A model generated the notes under the pieces. It had not been told where the DNA came from and made no database searches. It was given only the letters and a program-made list of their open reading frames with translations. Shown here piece by piece: positions 1-9,675 of a stretch of 64,000 nucleotides of DNA. The position numbers and the translations under genes are program-made. Location of the stretch: contig NZ_FOXQ01000001.1 in NCBI RefSeq assembly GCF_900115755.1, positions 186,001 to 250,000 on the forward strand. The letters run 5' to 3'. The stretch is from Parafilimonas terrae. Lineage in GTDB: Bacteria; Bacteroidota; Bacteroidia; Chitinophagales; Chitinophagaceae. Numbering within the stretch: the stretch's first letter is position 1; every line of letters begins with the position of its first letter.

Positions 1-2
1 AC

Positions 3-1778
3 TATATCAACTCTTCTGCAGACAGGGGTTTGTTTGGCAATGATAACGTTGGCGCAACCATTGGCGTAGCGCTTTCTTCAACGCCATCGTTTGCAGAGTT
101 GCATCCTGATGCAAACGGCAATTATCCTGCAAATAATTTTGCAGCTTCCAATCCTTTGCAAACAATTGCATTGATGAAGAACAACGAATCTGTAAACCGT
201 TTTATAACAGGCCTGAACCTTGAAGCCACGTTGCAAAACAGCGGTAAAAGCACCACAAAATTCATTGCGAGGGGCGGCGTTGATTTCTATAACCTTCAGA
301 CATCGGCATTATTTCCCGGCACCTTACAATGGCAGGCGGTAAATAAAGGCACATCCATACAGGGCTTTACAAAAAATTTAAGCACGAATTATATTGCTTC
401 GCTGGTGAACACATTCACGCCTTCTGATAATGTATCATTAACAACATCTGCGGGCTTCACACAGGAAACAGGCGATTACAATAACCTGCTGAATGTGGCA
501 ACACAGGTGATAGCAGGCCAGAGCAATGTAAGCCAGGCAGGCGCTTTGAATGCAACACAGCTTCGCACCAAATATCTTAACTCGGGCGTTTTTATACAGG
601 AAGAAGCCAGCATTATTGATGCGGTTACTTTAACGGCCGGTGTGCGTTTCGACAGGAGCAGCAATAACGGCGATGCCGCAAAGTTTTATACTTATCCTAA
701 AGCAGGCTTATCATGGAACCTTACAAGATCGGGCATTGTTGATGAAGGTTTTTTCAACAATATAAAGCTGCGTGCAGCTTATGGGCAGGCTAATAATGTG
801 CCCGCTTATGGCAGCAAATTTACAGGCATGGCCATATCGAATATTGCAGGCAATCCCGGTGTAATTGTGAATATACAGCAGGGCGATGCCAACATTAAAC
901 CAGAACGTCAGAAAGAACTGGAAGCAGGTATTGACTTCAGCGTTTTAAATAACAGGTTAAGTTTTGAATTGACTTATTATAATAAAAGCATCAGCGATTT
1001 TCTTATGCTGCAAAGCCTGCCATCTTCATCAGGCTTTTCAAGCAAATGGCTGAATGCAGGCGACCTGCGCAACCATGGTGTTGAGTTAGGTTTGAATGCC
1101 ATTCCTGTTCAGTCAAAATCTGTAACATGGAATACATCGGTTAATTTCTGGCTCAACAGGTCGAAAGTTATAAGGCTTATTATTCCGCCGATACCGCAGG
1201 GTTCTTTTGGTTATGTGCTGGGCTCATTCCAGGTTGAACAAGGAAAATCCGCCACACAGATCGTTGGTTTAGATGGCGATAACGGGGTTGGTGTTTTAGG
1301 CGACGCAGAGCCAACATTCCAGATGAATACTTATAATGAAGTTACTTTCTTTGGCAGGCTGAGCCTGCGTTTCTTATTGCATTGGAAAAATGGCGGCGAT
1401 AATATTAACCTCACTTCACTGCAAAGCGATTTTGGCGGCACCAGTGCCGATTATGATAAGGTAACAAATAAAATGGGTGTGCCCGATGCTGTTTACCGCA
1501 TTATGCAAATAGGCACAACGGCACGCATATTTGTGGAAGATGCAAGCTACCTGCGTTTGCGTGAAGCGGGTTTGTATTACACGTTCAACGAATTTCATAA
1601 CAGCTTTATCAAAAGCATCAACGTTGGCGTATCATTCAACAATTATTTAACCTTCACAAAATACAGGTCTTACGATCCTGAAGTATCCAACTTCGGAACA
1701 GGGTTCTCTACCGGTGTGGATGTATTGCCTTACCCCGCAAGCAAACGCGCAGCATTTCATATTTCATTCAGCTTTTAA
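3..1778 (+). CDS. SusC/RagA-family TonB-linked outer membrane protein, C-terminal part (5' end outside window)
   Basis: The frame is open to the left edge of the window (in-frame residues YINSSADRGLFGND), so this is the C-terminal ~590 residues of a protein usually near 1000 residues long. It is made of alternating aromatic/polar beta-strands typical of a 22-strand TonB-dependent barrel, with the SusC-like stretch GDANIKPERQKELEAGIDF and a C-terminus ending in a strand with terminal Phe. The SusD-like gene follows 17 bp downstream, so the two should form a SusCD nutrient importer in the outer membrane. The TonB box, any carboxypeptidase-like domain and the plug lie outside the window. Substrate cannot be told; no glycosidase is adjacent. 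Confidence 0.93.
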   Translation, partial: YINSSADRGLFGNDNVGATIGVALSSTPSFAELHPDANGNYPANNFAASNPLQTIALMKNNESVNRFITGLNLEATLQNSGKSTTKFIARGGVDFYNLQTSALFPGTLQWQAVNKGTSIQGFTKNLSTNYIASLVNTFTPSDNVSLTTSAGFTQETGDYNNLLNVATQVIAGQSNVSQAGALNATQLRTKYLNSGVFIQEEASIIDAVTLTAGVRFDRSSNNGDAAKFYTYPKAGLSWNLTRSGIVDEGFFNNIKLRAAYGQANNVPAYGSKFTGMAISNIAGNPGVIVNIQQGDANIKPERQKELEAGIDFSVLNNRLSFELTYYNKSISDFLMLQSLPSSSGFSSKWLNAGDLRNHGVELGLNAIPVQSKSVTWNTSVNFWLNRSKVIRLIIPPIPQGSFGYVLGSFQVEQGKSATQIVGLDGDNGVGVLGDAEPTFQMNTYNEVTFFGRLSLRFLLHWKNGGDNINLTSLQSDFGGTSADYDKVTNKMGVPDAVYRIMQIGTTARIFVEDASYLRLREAGLYYTFNEFHNSFIKSINVGVSFNNYLTFTKYRSYDPEVSNFGTGFSTGVDVLPYPASKRAAFHISFSF

Positions 1779-1795
1779 TTCCAACATATACTATC

Positions 1796-3097
1796 ATGAA
1801 AAAATATAATCATATACAAACATTATTTTTTGCAGGAATTATTCTATTCTTTTCTGCCTGCAAAAAAGATTACGGCAATTTAAACGGGCCCACTGTTGAA
1901 GCTTATCAAAACAATGCCACCGCAGCAGAGCTTAATAACCTTGTGAGCGGCATAGAATCGGGCATGCGCAATTCCATTGCTTTTTATTTGGATGATGTGG
2001 GAACAATTGGCCGGGAGGTTTACCGCTTCTCTCCTTCCGAACCGCGTTATGTTACAGATTTGCTTGGCGCCAATGATGCAGAATTAAGCGGCAGCAACTT
2101 TTATATTGCCACGCCCTGGGCTTCACGTTACAGGGTTATCAAAAACTGCAATGTGCTGATTGATGCAGCTAACAGTACCACGCTGATTACTGATGCACAA
2201 AAGAAGGGTTATATTGGTTTTGCAAAAACCATAAAAGCGCACCAGCTTTTAATGAACCTGAACCTTACTTATTCAAATGGCATCCGCGTTGATGTTGCCG
2301 ACCCGGATAACCTCGGGCCGGTGGTGGATTATGATGCGGGGCTTGCCGCAATTTTATCTTTATTGGATGATGCCAAAACAGACCTTGCAGGTGCAGATGT
2401 TCAATTTCCTCTGGCAGGCTTTAGTGCGTTTGGCGATGCTGCCGGTTTATTGAAATTCAACCGTGCATTGGCAGCAAGGGTTGATATATATGAAGCAAAA
2501 TGGAGCGATGCTTTAACTGCACTGAATGAATCTTTCTTCGATTTGAACGGCGATTTTTATACAGGCGTGAACGATGTGTTTGGCACAGGATCGGGCGACC
2601 AGTTGAACCCGGCATTTATTCCGCAAAATCAAAACGGGGAAGTGCGTGTGGCGCATCCTTCCTTTGCCCGGGACATTGCTGCAAATGATGACCGCATTAA
2701 TAAAACATCATTGCGTAATTCAACGGCATCCATACCTGCGGGCTTAAGCAGTAACCGTGATGTGTGGGTTTATACTTCAAGCACTGCGCCCATCCCGGTT
2801 ATAAGGAATGAAGAATTGATACTGATTTATGCTGAAGCCAATATTCAACTGAATAAATTCAGCGAAGCGATAAAAGCATTGAATGTAATCCGTTCAAAAC
2901 ATGGCCTTGGCAATTACGGTGGGGCTCAAACGCAGGCTGCATTGATTGAGGAAATGCTGTATGAACGCCGCTATTCATTATATTTTGAGGGCCATAGATG
3001 GATTGACATGCGCCGCTATAATAAATTAGATGAATTGCCCATAGACAGAACGGGTGATGATGTATGGACGGAGTTTCCTTTACCGGTAACAGAATAA
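1796..3097 (+). CDS. SusD/RagB-family nutrient-binding outer membrane lipoprotein
   Basis: Starts with a lipoprotein signal (ILFFSAC, Cys22) and carries the SusD pattern: N-terminal helical TPR-like part and a C-terminal segment with RNEELILIYAEANIQLN and RRYSLYFEGHRWIDMRRY, which is typical of SusD C-terminal domains. At 433 residues it is on the short side of the family (often 450-600). SusD proteins sit on the cell surface as a lid over the SusC pore and bind the glycan or peptide ligand. It is co-directional with the susC-like gene 17 bp upstream. A strong hairpin 30 bp after the stop closes the unit. Confidence 0.93.
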   Translation: MKKYNHIQTLFFAGIILFFSACKKDYGNLNGPTVEAYQNNATAAELNNLVSGIESGMRNSIAFYLDDVGTIGREVYRFSPSEPRYVTDLLGANDAELSGSNFYIATPWASRYRVIKNCNVLIDAANSTTLITDAQKKGYIGFAKTIKAHQLLMNLNLTYSNGIRVDVADPDNLGPVVDYDAGLAAILSLLDDAKTDLAGADVQFPLAGFSAFGDAAGLLKFNRALAARVDIYEAKWSDALTALNESFFDLNGDFYTGVNDVFGTGSGDQLNPAFIPQNQNGEVRVAHPSFARDIAANDDRINKTSLRNSTASIPAGLSSNRDVWVYTSSTAPIPVIRNEELILIYAEANIQLNKFSEAIKALNVIRSKHGLGNYGGAQTQAALIEEMLYERRYSLYFEGHRWIDMRRYNKLDELPIDRTGDDVWTEFPLPVTE

Positions 3098-3128
3098 TCA
3101 GCAGAAAAAGCTTTCTGTAACTATTAGC

Positions 3129-3160
3129 TATGCGTGCCTGCCGGAAGGCAGGCACGCATA
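3129..3160. terminator. GC-rich perfect hairpin between convergent genes
   Basis: Perfect 14-bp inverted repeat (left arm TATGCGTGCCTGCC) with a 4-nt GGAA loop. It lies between the 3' ends of the SusD-like gene and the convergent barrel gene, so it can serve as a bidirectional terminator, although there is no long T-run. The core GCCTGCC/GGCAGGC resembles the smaller palindrome at 7320-7336, so it may be a dispersed palindromic repeat. Confidence 0.6.
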
Positions 3161-3270
3161 CTTTAACGAAAATCAAGTCCAGCTTATATTTCAGCCTGGC
3201 AAACGGCTAACTGTAATGAAATTTCTAAGACAAGTATGCCTTAATTATTAATTAATCATCCATTGCAATT

Positions 3271-4146
3271 TTACAGCTTGGGGCAATCGAGCGCTTTCAT
3301 TTTTTTATGCCTGCCTATGCCGCCAAACGATTCACTGCGTGAAAACATATAGATAATGGAAAGAGAAGAAGTATAATAATTGTCATTATGTGAAGCACTG
3401 CCGCGTTGTGCTCCTTCAGTTGGAAAAGTCCGCGTAGGATCAATCTCATCGCCCCTGTATGAAAGATCAACAGCGAGTTGCCCTCTCCCATGCAGCAATG
3501 CAGCTTCATCAGGATAAGTTTTGCTTACATCATCCAGGTAATCTGAGAATAAAAACCGGCTGCAGAATTCCATTGCCACATGCCAATGGTCTGTAATCTT
3601 ATACTTAACACCAACGCCAAGCGGTATGGCAAATTGTGTAAGTGAATACATTTCCCTGTCCGGATAAATGGAAAGGCCCTGGCCTTCTGTGCCAAGGTCT
3701 CTTAAATTAACCCTTTTGCCTTCATAAATGGTATAAGGGTTATGATAAAACAGCGCCCCGCCTGCAAAAATATATGGCGTGAATTTTTTCTCATCAAGTG
3801 TGAATAAATCGTACTGCAAAGCAAGGCTGGCTTCTCCCAATTTGCTTTGAAAACTAAGGTTACGGCTTTTGAAACCACCGGTGGAATCGCTGCCTTGTAT
3901 TTTTCCGTATGTAAGAGCGCCGCGTATGGTAAAATGATTGAAATTATATAATAAACCGCCGCTTATGGCAAACCTGGCCTGGCTGAAAGTATATACGCTT
4001 TTTTGCAGGTCGCCGCCATAATTAATGATGCCTGGCGAAGCGTAAATGCCAAAACCCTGGGCAATGGATGAAACGGAAATGGTTAGAAAAAATGCAGAGA
4101 TTAAAGTGAAAACAATTATTTTTTTGCTCAACATGTAATGCTTCAT
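3271..4146 (-). CDS. Outer membrane beta-barrel protein (DUF6089-like)
   Basis: I choose the ATG at 4146 (MKHYMLSKKIIVFTLI), because the longer in-frame extension to 4212 has no signal-peptide character; the ATG at 4134 is also possible. After the signal peptide (ending near SIAQ) the chain is rich in amphipathic strands (GFGIYASPGIINYGGDLQ, GGLLYNFNHFTIRGALTYG, ALQYDLFTLD, FIPLGVGVKYKITDHWHVAMEF), as in small Bacteroidota outer-membrane barrels of the DUF6089 type. Function is unknown. It is convergent with the SusD-like gene and probably not functionally linked to it. Confidence 0.75.
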   Translation of the reverse strand: MKHYMLSKKIIVFTLISAFFLTISVSSIAQGFGIYASPGIINYGGDLQKSVYTFSQARFAISGGLLYNFNHFTIRGALTYGKIQGSDSTGGFKSRNLSFQSKLGEASLALQYDLFTLDEKKFTPYIFAGGALFYHNPYTIYEGKRVNLRDLGTEGQGLSIYPDREMYSLTQFAIPLGVGVKYKITDHWHVAMEFCSRFLFSDYLDDVSKTYPDEAALLHGRGQLAVDLSYRGDEIDPTRTFPTEGAQRGSASHNDNYYTSSLSIIYMFSRSESFGGIGRHKKMKALDCPKL

Positions 4147-4298
4147 AAATATAAATAACGCTGAGTAGCAAAAATTATTCCCTTGTGCAGGAATATTGCT
4201 AAATAATAACAAAAATAGGCAGTTTGGGATGGCTGTATGTTTCGGGCTGCAAGCCGTGAAGTTCAGCTTTTTCTTACACGATATTCCTCCTGCACCTA

Positions 4299-4709
4299 TC
4301 AGAACAGCAGAGCCCTTATGGCCGGTTTAAAGGCTGCCAAACCATCCCATACAAAGCGGTTATTATCATGTTCCCGTTCTCCAATATTTATTATTTCGCA
4401 ATGCGTATTTATTCTTTCAGCAAGGTTATCAATAAGCTTAATGTTTGTAAGCGACTTTATAGCATCAGCAAATTGTTCTGCAAAAATATGCCCCCATATT
4501 TCAACGGTTATTGAATCGTCTGATACATTAAAATCTTTATTATAATTGTCGTAATATTCTTTTTTAACAGCCGATATAAACTCTTCCATTGCAGCTTCCG
4601 GCAGCTTCTTCACCAGTTCAAATAATGCTTCATTGCTTATAATACCAATCCTGTTACAATGAAATAAAACCGTAATGGCTTTATCCCTTATCGTTATATC
4701 TTTCTTCAT
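4299..4709 (-). CDS. Hypothetical protein, 136 residues
   Basis: I do not recognise a family. The protein is soluble and mixed-charge, without signal peptide or membrane segment, predicted mostly helical (SNEALFELVKKLPEAAMEEFISAVKKEYYDNY). It follows the di-heme peroxidase gene by 37 bp on the same strand, so it may be the last gene of the minus-strand metal/redox locus. An overlapping plus-strand frame at 4237-4545 looks far less protein-like. Confidence 0.6.
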   Translation of the reverse strand: MKKDITIRDKAITVLFHCNRIGIISNEALFELVKKLPEAAMEEFISAVKKEYYDNYNKDFNVSDDSITVEIWGHIFAEQFADAIKSLTNIKLIDNLAERINTHCEIINIGEREHDNNRFVWDGLAAFKPAIRALLF

Positions 4710-4746
4710 GTTTTACTGCTGTGGTGTGCCTGCATCATTCCGGCCA

Positions 4747-5805
4747 TTAAAAAATATCCGCTTTGTATTGTATATCCGGTTCTGATAATGCAGGATTGTT
4801 TACAAAACTGCTATCGTTTAATGTTTGCAGAAAAGCTTCCAATTGTTCTGCTTCTTTATCGGTCATATCAAAACCGCGTTTGCCTTCATGCACCAGCAAG
4901 GTATCAAGGTTGGGATTATTTTCAACATAAAACCTGTATTGCGGAATAATAGACTTGAACTGGTACAGTTGCCCGTTATGCATATAAGGCGCCGTGTAAA
5001 CAAGGTTACGCAGCGATGGCACTTTGAATTTATATATATCAGCAGAATCTTGCGTTATATTAAAAGCGCCTTTGTCTTCTGCTGAAACAATATTAAAGCC
5101 ATTGCTTCTGAATGAATAATCAGTGAACAATGGTTCTTTATGGCAACCGTTGCAGGTTCGTTTAAACACTTCATAACCGGCAGCTTCATCTGCTGTAAAT
5201 GTTTCGCCTTCGTTCCGCATCACTTTATCATATTTGGAATTGGCACTGATGCATAACAGCATAAACTGTGATAAAGCTTTTAATATATTTTGTTCTGTAA
5301 TTATTGAAGACCCGAAGGCTTTTTTAAACATAGAACGATAAACTTTATCGGGCTGCAGCCTTTCAATGATTGTGTCAATGGAGCAATCCATTTCCACATG
5401 ATCAGTGATGGGAATAAGCGGTTGTTCGTCCAACGTGGCTGCACGGCCATCGAGCATAAACGATGTTGCCCATGCAAGGTTCATTACAGGCGGTGCATTG
5501 CGAATACCTGTGCGGTTATTGATACCGTGGCTCACAATATGCCCGTGCTGTGTAAATGCATCGCTTTGTATGTGGCAAAAGCCGCATGATATTTTATAAT
5601 TGCCCGACAGCCTTGTATCGTAAAACAAATATCTCCCTAATTCAAAGCCGGCTTTTGTTACAGGGTTTTGTTCAAAATTGTAAACAGGCTCAGGGAAATT
5701 GGAAGGTGGCTTAAATATTGATTTTGACTGGTGGGTTGTTATATTGGTGAACGCATATAAAACAATAACAACAAAGCTTGATATGATAAAAGTTTTTATG
5801 CGCAT
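4747..5805 (-). CDS. Di-heme cytochrome c peroxidase (MauG/CcpA family)
   Basis: Exported protein of 352 residues with an N-terminal membrane anchor or signal (residues 5-20) and two c-type heme sites, CGFCH (Cys74, Cys77, His78) and CNGCH (Cys218, Cys221, His222), the hallmark of bacterial di-heme peroxidases. Further family features are FYDTRLS before heme 1, the NAPPVMNLAW motif, DGRAATLDEQ, and VPSLRNLVYTAPYMHNGQ near the C-terminus, which places a heme-axial Met. Such enzymes reduce hydrogen peroxide in the periplasm or, in the MauG branch, oxidise protein residues. It is co-oriented with the BNR-repeat protein, TonB receptor and SCO genes upstream. Substrate is not predictable. Confidence 0.92.
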   Translation of the reverse strand: MRIKTFIISSFVVIVLYAFTNITTHQSKSIFKPPSNFPEPVYNFEQNPVTKAGFELGRYLFYDTRLSGNYKISCGFCHIQSDAFTQHGHIVSHGINNRTGIRNAPPVMNLAWATSFMLDGRAATLDEQPLIPITDHVEMDCSIDTIIERLQPDKVYRSMFKKAFGSSIITEQNILKALSQFMLLCISANSKYDKVMRNEGETFTADEAAGYEVFKRTCNGCHKEPLFTDYSFRSNGFNIVSAEDKGAFNITQDSADIYKFKVPSLRNLVYTAPYMHNGQLYQFKSIIPQYRFYVENNPNLDTLLVHEGKRGFDMTDKEAEQLEAFLQTLNDSSFVNNPALSEPDIQYKADIF

Positions 5806-5961
5806 GCCTTGATTTATTATGCTGCGGTTATTGCCCGAATATAAGAAATTGGGAATAGTATGATGTAAAAGTGAATAGTAAGTGCCCAGTTGTGAATGAG
5901 TTCCTGGTTACCCGCTATTCACTACCGACAACTTATGCTCTGCTTATCACTGCATAGGCTA

Positions 5962-7188
5962 TCAGTTATTAAAAGCTACCTGTTTAAAAACCACAGTTTT
6001 TTTATCGTTGCTGCTTTTTGTAAAAGCCACAAGCACTTTGTTTTTATCTACAGTACATATTACGGGAAATGAAGCGCCGCTGTTCTTTTCTGTAATATAC
6101 CTGCGAAGGATATTTTTATCGTCAGGGCTTTTTTCTTCCAGGCCTATGCAGGTGCTGTAGGTATCATTCACCGGCAAACTTTCATCCCACACCGTAATTA
6201 AATTCCCCTGTGGCAGCGATGCTATCTGGCTGTGCTTTGCAGCATAACCGCTAACCATATCCTTGTTGCTGAAAGCAGTATCGCTATGCGTTAAACTCGT
6301 ATAATAAACGCCGGCTTCATTTCCTCCGGTAAACCAGGTGCAATGCAGCCCTTCTTTGTTTTCAGTCATGCAGGGGCCTGTATGCGGACAGCCGTTAATT
6401 ACCCAGTTATCATTACTTATTCTTTCGGGCCGCGAAAATGTTTGCCCGTTATTTTTTGATTCGATGTGGGCAATATCACGAATACTGTCATTAATAATGG
6501 CACGGTATAAAACATGAATGTTATTTGATTTATCAACAAACAAATCGGTACGGCAACACTGGCAGCAAGACTCGCTGATAAGTTTTTCATTTTGAAAACC
6601 ACCGTTATCTTTTGTTATGGCATAATATAAACCAGAGCCTTCTTTATTCGTTGTTTTGCGGTTATCGAGCCAAACAATGGCAGCTTCTCCGTTTGGTAAC
6701 AATGCCACATCAAAATAACGCTGGTCATAACTTGACGTATCATTTGTAATAAGCTTTTTTGGAGCCCATGTTTTACCATTATCAAAAGAAATAGAATAAT
6801 ATACAAGCCCTGCATAAGCATTCATGGGGTTTTTATTGGCAGCGCCCCATACCGCTATTATTTCACCGGAAGGTTTGAAAATAATCTTAGGCATATTTTC
6901 TCCGTGCGGATATACATTATCGCTTGCCGGAATATCAATTGCATTACCAAATGTTTTGCCTTTATCTTTTGAAACCGCATAGCATACGATGGCTTTATCC
7001 GAACCTGTTTCCCTTACCCAGCTAAGCACAATATTATTGTTGTTGTCTTTTGTTAAAAACGGGCAGGAGCTTTGTGCGCTGTCAATATTTTCTTCCTGCG
7101 ATAAACTGATAGAAGGCACGTTGTTTCCCTGGTGGCAGGAAGAAAATATGAATATGATTAAAGAATAAAAAAGAAGAACCTTTTTCAT
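5962..7188 (-). CDS. BNR/Asp-box repeat lipoprotein with Cys clusters (sialidase-like fold, probably not a sialidase)
   Basis: Lipoprotein signal (IFSSC, Cys18) followed by a beta-propeller with at least three Asp boxes: SKDKGKTF (73-80), SFDNGKTW (134-141) and SKNNGQTF (244-251). This fold is shared by sialidases and many non-enzymatic propellers. What stands out is cysteine: SCPF at 41, CCQCC at 208-212, CPHTGPC at 267-273 and Cys283, unusual for an envelope propeller and suggestive of metal binding. It lies between a TonB receptor and a di-heme peroxidase gene on one strand. I do not see a convincing sialidase Arg triad, so the common label exo-alpha-sialidase would be weak. A role in metal capture or transfer is inference. 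Confidence 0.8.
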   Translation of the reverse strand: MKKVLLFYSLIIFIFSSCHQGNNVPSISLSQEENIDSAQSSCPFLTKDNNNNIVLSWVRETGSDKAIVCYAVSKDKGKTFGNAIDIPASDNVYPHGENMPKIIFKPSGEIIAVWGAANKNPMNAYAGLVYYSISFDNGKTWAPKKLITNDTSSYDQRYFDVALLPNGEAAIVWLDNRKTTNKEGSGLYYAITKDNGGFQNEKLISESCCQCCRTDLFVDKSNNIHVLYRAIINDSIRDIAHIESKNNGQTFSRPERISNDNWVINGCPHTGPCMTENKEGLHCTWFTGGNEAGVYYTSLTHSDTAFSNKDMVSGYAAKHSQIASLPQGNLITVWDESLPVNDTYSTCIGLEEKSPDDKNILRRYITEKNSGASFPVICTVDKNKVLVAFTKSSNDKKTVVFKQVAFNN

Positions 7189-7274
7189 GTCAATATGTTT
7201 GTTTATTATTTATTTGTTTGACCTCACCCTAAACCTCTCTTAAGGTTTAATTTTAAAATAATCAATAATCAATG

Positions 7275-7357
7275 CTCAATATTCAATAAGCACTTTGCAA
7301 ACACTTACAATTGAACATTCCTGCCCGTCCGGCAGGCGAGGATTATTGAATATTGAG
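7275..7357. repeat. Nested inverted repeat between the BNR-protein gene and the TonB-receptor gene
   Basis: Outer arms of 15 bp, CTCAATATTCAATAA at 7275-7289 and its exact complement at 7343-7357, enclose a smaller GC-rich hairpin CCTGCC-cgtcc-GGCAGG at 7320-7336. It sits in the 195-bp gap between two co-oriented minus-strand genes, downstream of the TonB receptor. It may act as a partial terminator or processing site separating their expression, or be a dispersed palindromic element; the inner core resembles the hairpin at 3129-3160. Confidence 0.6.
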
Positions 7358-7383
7358 TGTTTTTAATCATAACATTCATGTCC

Positions 7384-9675
7384 TCATTTTCCAAACTTAT
7401 AAGAAACACCAAATGTAAATGCCCGCGGATCGCCCAACTGGTAAGTATATCCGGAACCTGAATAGGTTGATAAAACGGAATAATACTTATCAAATAAGTT
7501 GAGGGCATTTACCCACACTTCATAATGCTGTTTTGAATAACCTACTCTCAGGTTAAATACATCATATCCATTATAAGTATGCGTGTTTAAATTATCCATA
7601 AAGTATTTGCCAAGATGCTGCCATTCCGCACCTACCCTCAAACCTTTTATGGCATTTGGTTTATAAGCTATTTCTGCATTGCAAAAAAAGTTTGGCGCAG
7701 CACTCATATCATAGCCGTTATAATTCACACCGCGTGAAATATAATTTACAAAGCCATGCCTTGCATTAGTTGCGGAAAAACGCAGCATCCATTCCTTCGA
7801 TGGCGTATATGTAATGCCATATTCCAAACCTTTGTGCCTTGTTTGCCCTGCGTTTTGCGATTGCGAAGTGCCATCGTCCATTCTTACAGAAATAATCTCA
7901 TCTTTTCCATTCATAAGATAAGCGCTCCAGTCAATATATAATTTATGCTGAACCAGCGACAGCCATCCGCCTACTTCATAATTAATAAAATTCTGCGGTT
8001 TTAAATAAGTGCTGTTGATTTTGCCAAACACATCCGTAATCTGCGGCGGCACATAACCCTGGCTGTAATTTCCATAAAACCCAATACCGTTAAAATTATA
8101 AGTGAAGCCAAGCTTTGGTGTGAGTTTATGATAATTGGTAACGGTGGATGGCCCTCCTGTAACTTTTGAACCAGTAAGAAAGTTCACAAATGAATACCCG
8201 AATGCATCATACCGCAACGCCGTGGATATGCGCAATCCTTTTGCAATTACAAAATCATAAGCGGTATAAACGGATGCATTGGTAACAAGCGTTTTGAATT
8301 TTGCGAGCAGCGAATCCGGGTTGGCTTTTGTAAAGCTCACATAATTCCCGTTTTGCTTTTTTACCCATATAAAATCTTCATTGAAACGCTGCGGCGATAC
8401 TTCTGCGCCTGAACCAACAATAAGCCTGCTTTGCAGAAATTTAAATTTCTGAACATGTTGTATAAACAATCCGTAAGAGCTGAAGCTATTGTTATTAATG
8501 TTACCGGTTGCTGTATCATTCGATATGGGATTGGTTGCAATGCCATCAACAGGATAAGATGCAACCTGGTAAGCAGGGTTTTGTATAACAGAATTATTCC
8601 GGTACATAAAAGTTGCCGTAGTAGCACTGTGATCGTTCCAGTTGTGCTTCAATACAGACTTTCCCCTGAATGCATATACTTTCCTGTAAGTGAAAAACTT
8701 TTGCGCTGCATAATTCTTCTGCGCAAAGTGTGCACTGTCTAAAGAACCATACATATCGCTGTAATAGTCCACATAAGTAATACTGTTGCTCCAGGTGGTT
8801 TTATTATCAATTTTATAATCCATCCTGAAAGTAGAAGCCGTTTTATGAAAATCACTGTGTTCTATTGGGCCGTTAGTCTGATCGGCATAATAACCACTGT
8901 AAATAAAACCCAGCTTGCCTTTTGTAGCGCCAGCCTGCAGATCCACACGTTTGTAACCCCTGTTGTTTAACTGTGCGCTGATGTAACCGCCTGTATAAGC
9001 CGGCGGCGATTGTGTGATAAGGTTTACCACACCGGCAATGGCTTCTGCACCATATAAAGCCGATGAAGGGCCTTTGATGATCTCAATATTTTTTGCCGCC
9101 GTCATATTCATTTCAATCAAAGCATTATGATTGAATACGGCTGAGGTGCGCAGCGGAATGCCATCTTCGAGATAAAGAAAAAGATTGTTGGTGCTCATAG
9201 GCTGGCGTATGCTCATTTCGTGTTGTTCATTGCCAAGGTTCACCATATTTACACCGCTTACTTTATTCAGCAAAAAATCCAGGCGCTGCGCTTTTGCATC
9301 TTCAATGGTTTGTTTATTGATAACGGCTATTGCAACAGGCGCCTCACTGCGTTTTTGTGCTGTGCGGTTAGCGCTTACTATCACCTGTGCCAGTTCATTG
9401 ATGGATGGCTGCAAAGCAACAGCCATATCTGAACCTGCAATTTTAATTGTGGCAACAGCATAACCTGTGCTGCTTATTTTTAAAATGCTGTCGCGGGTAT
9501 TAATAGTGAACTTTCCATAAATATCTGAAACAACAGTTTTATTACCGCTGGTAATTGAAGCGCCGCTGATAGCTTCCTTGTTTACCGCATCAAACACCTT
9601 TCCCGAAACGGAATGCTGCGCAACCGCAACCAAAACGGTAAAACTGAAGAATAGGAATATAATAGTACGTTTCAT
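7384..9675 (-). CDS. TonB-dependent outer membrane receptor with N-terminal carboxypeptidase-like domain
   Basis: 763 residues: signal peptide ending near VAVAQ, a CarboxypepD_reg-like domain (HSVSGKVFDAVNKEAISGASI, ~20-95), a plug domain (~105-225, with APVAIAVINKQTIEDAKAQR and IEIIKGPSSALYGAEAIAGVVNLIT) and a barrel ending in a terminal aromatic strand (FTFGVSYKFGK). The length suits siderophore, cobalamin or metal receptors rather than SusC proteins. It is followed by the BNR lipoprotein and preceded by SCO and YHS genes on the same strand, which suggests uptake of a metal or metal complex, possibly copper. No SusD partner is present. Confidence 0.93.
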   Translation of the reverse strand: MKRTIIFLFFSFTVLVAVAQHSVSGKVFDAVNKEAISGASITSGNKTVVSDIYGKFTINTRDSILKISSTGYAVATIKIAGSDMAVALQPSINELAQVIVSANRTAQKRSEAPVAIAVINKQTIEDAKAQRLDFLLNKVSGVNMVNLGNEQHEMSIRQPMSTNNLFLYLEDGIPLRTSAVFNHNALIEMNMTAAKNIEIIKGPSSALYGAEAIAGVVNLITQSPPAYTGGYISAQLNNRGYKRVDLQAGATKGKLGFIYSGYYADQTNGPIEHSDFHKTASTFRMDYKIDNKTTWSNSITYVDYYSDMYGSLDSAHFAQKNYAAQKFFTYRKVYAFRGKSVLKHNWNDHSATTATFMYRNNSVIQNPAYQVASYPVDGIATNPISNDTATGNINNNSFSSYGLFIQHVQKFKFLQSRLIVGSGAEVSPQRFNEDFIWVKKQNGNYVSFTKANPDSLLAKFKTLVTNASVYTAYDFVIAKGLRISTALRYDAFGYSFVNFLTGSKVTGGPSTVTNYHKLTPKLGFTYNFNGIGFYGNYSQGYVPPQITDVFGKINSTYLKPQNFINYEVGGWLSLVQHKLYIDWSAYLMNGKDEIISVRMDDGTSQSQNAGQTRHKGLEYGITYTPSKEWMLRFSATNARHGFVNYISRGVNYNGYDMSAAPNFFCNAEIAYKPNAIKGLRVGAEWQHLGKYFMDNLNTHTYNGYDVFNLRVGYSKQHYEVWVNALNLFDKYYSVLSTYSGSGYTYQLGDPRAFTFGVSYKFGK

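Noticed and set aside
4237-4545. Plus-strand frame overlapping the hypothetical gene at 4299-4709
   Set aside because: Composition is irregular with no signal or domain; the minus-strand frame is better and fits the local gene orientation.
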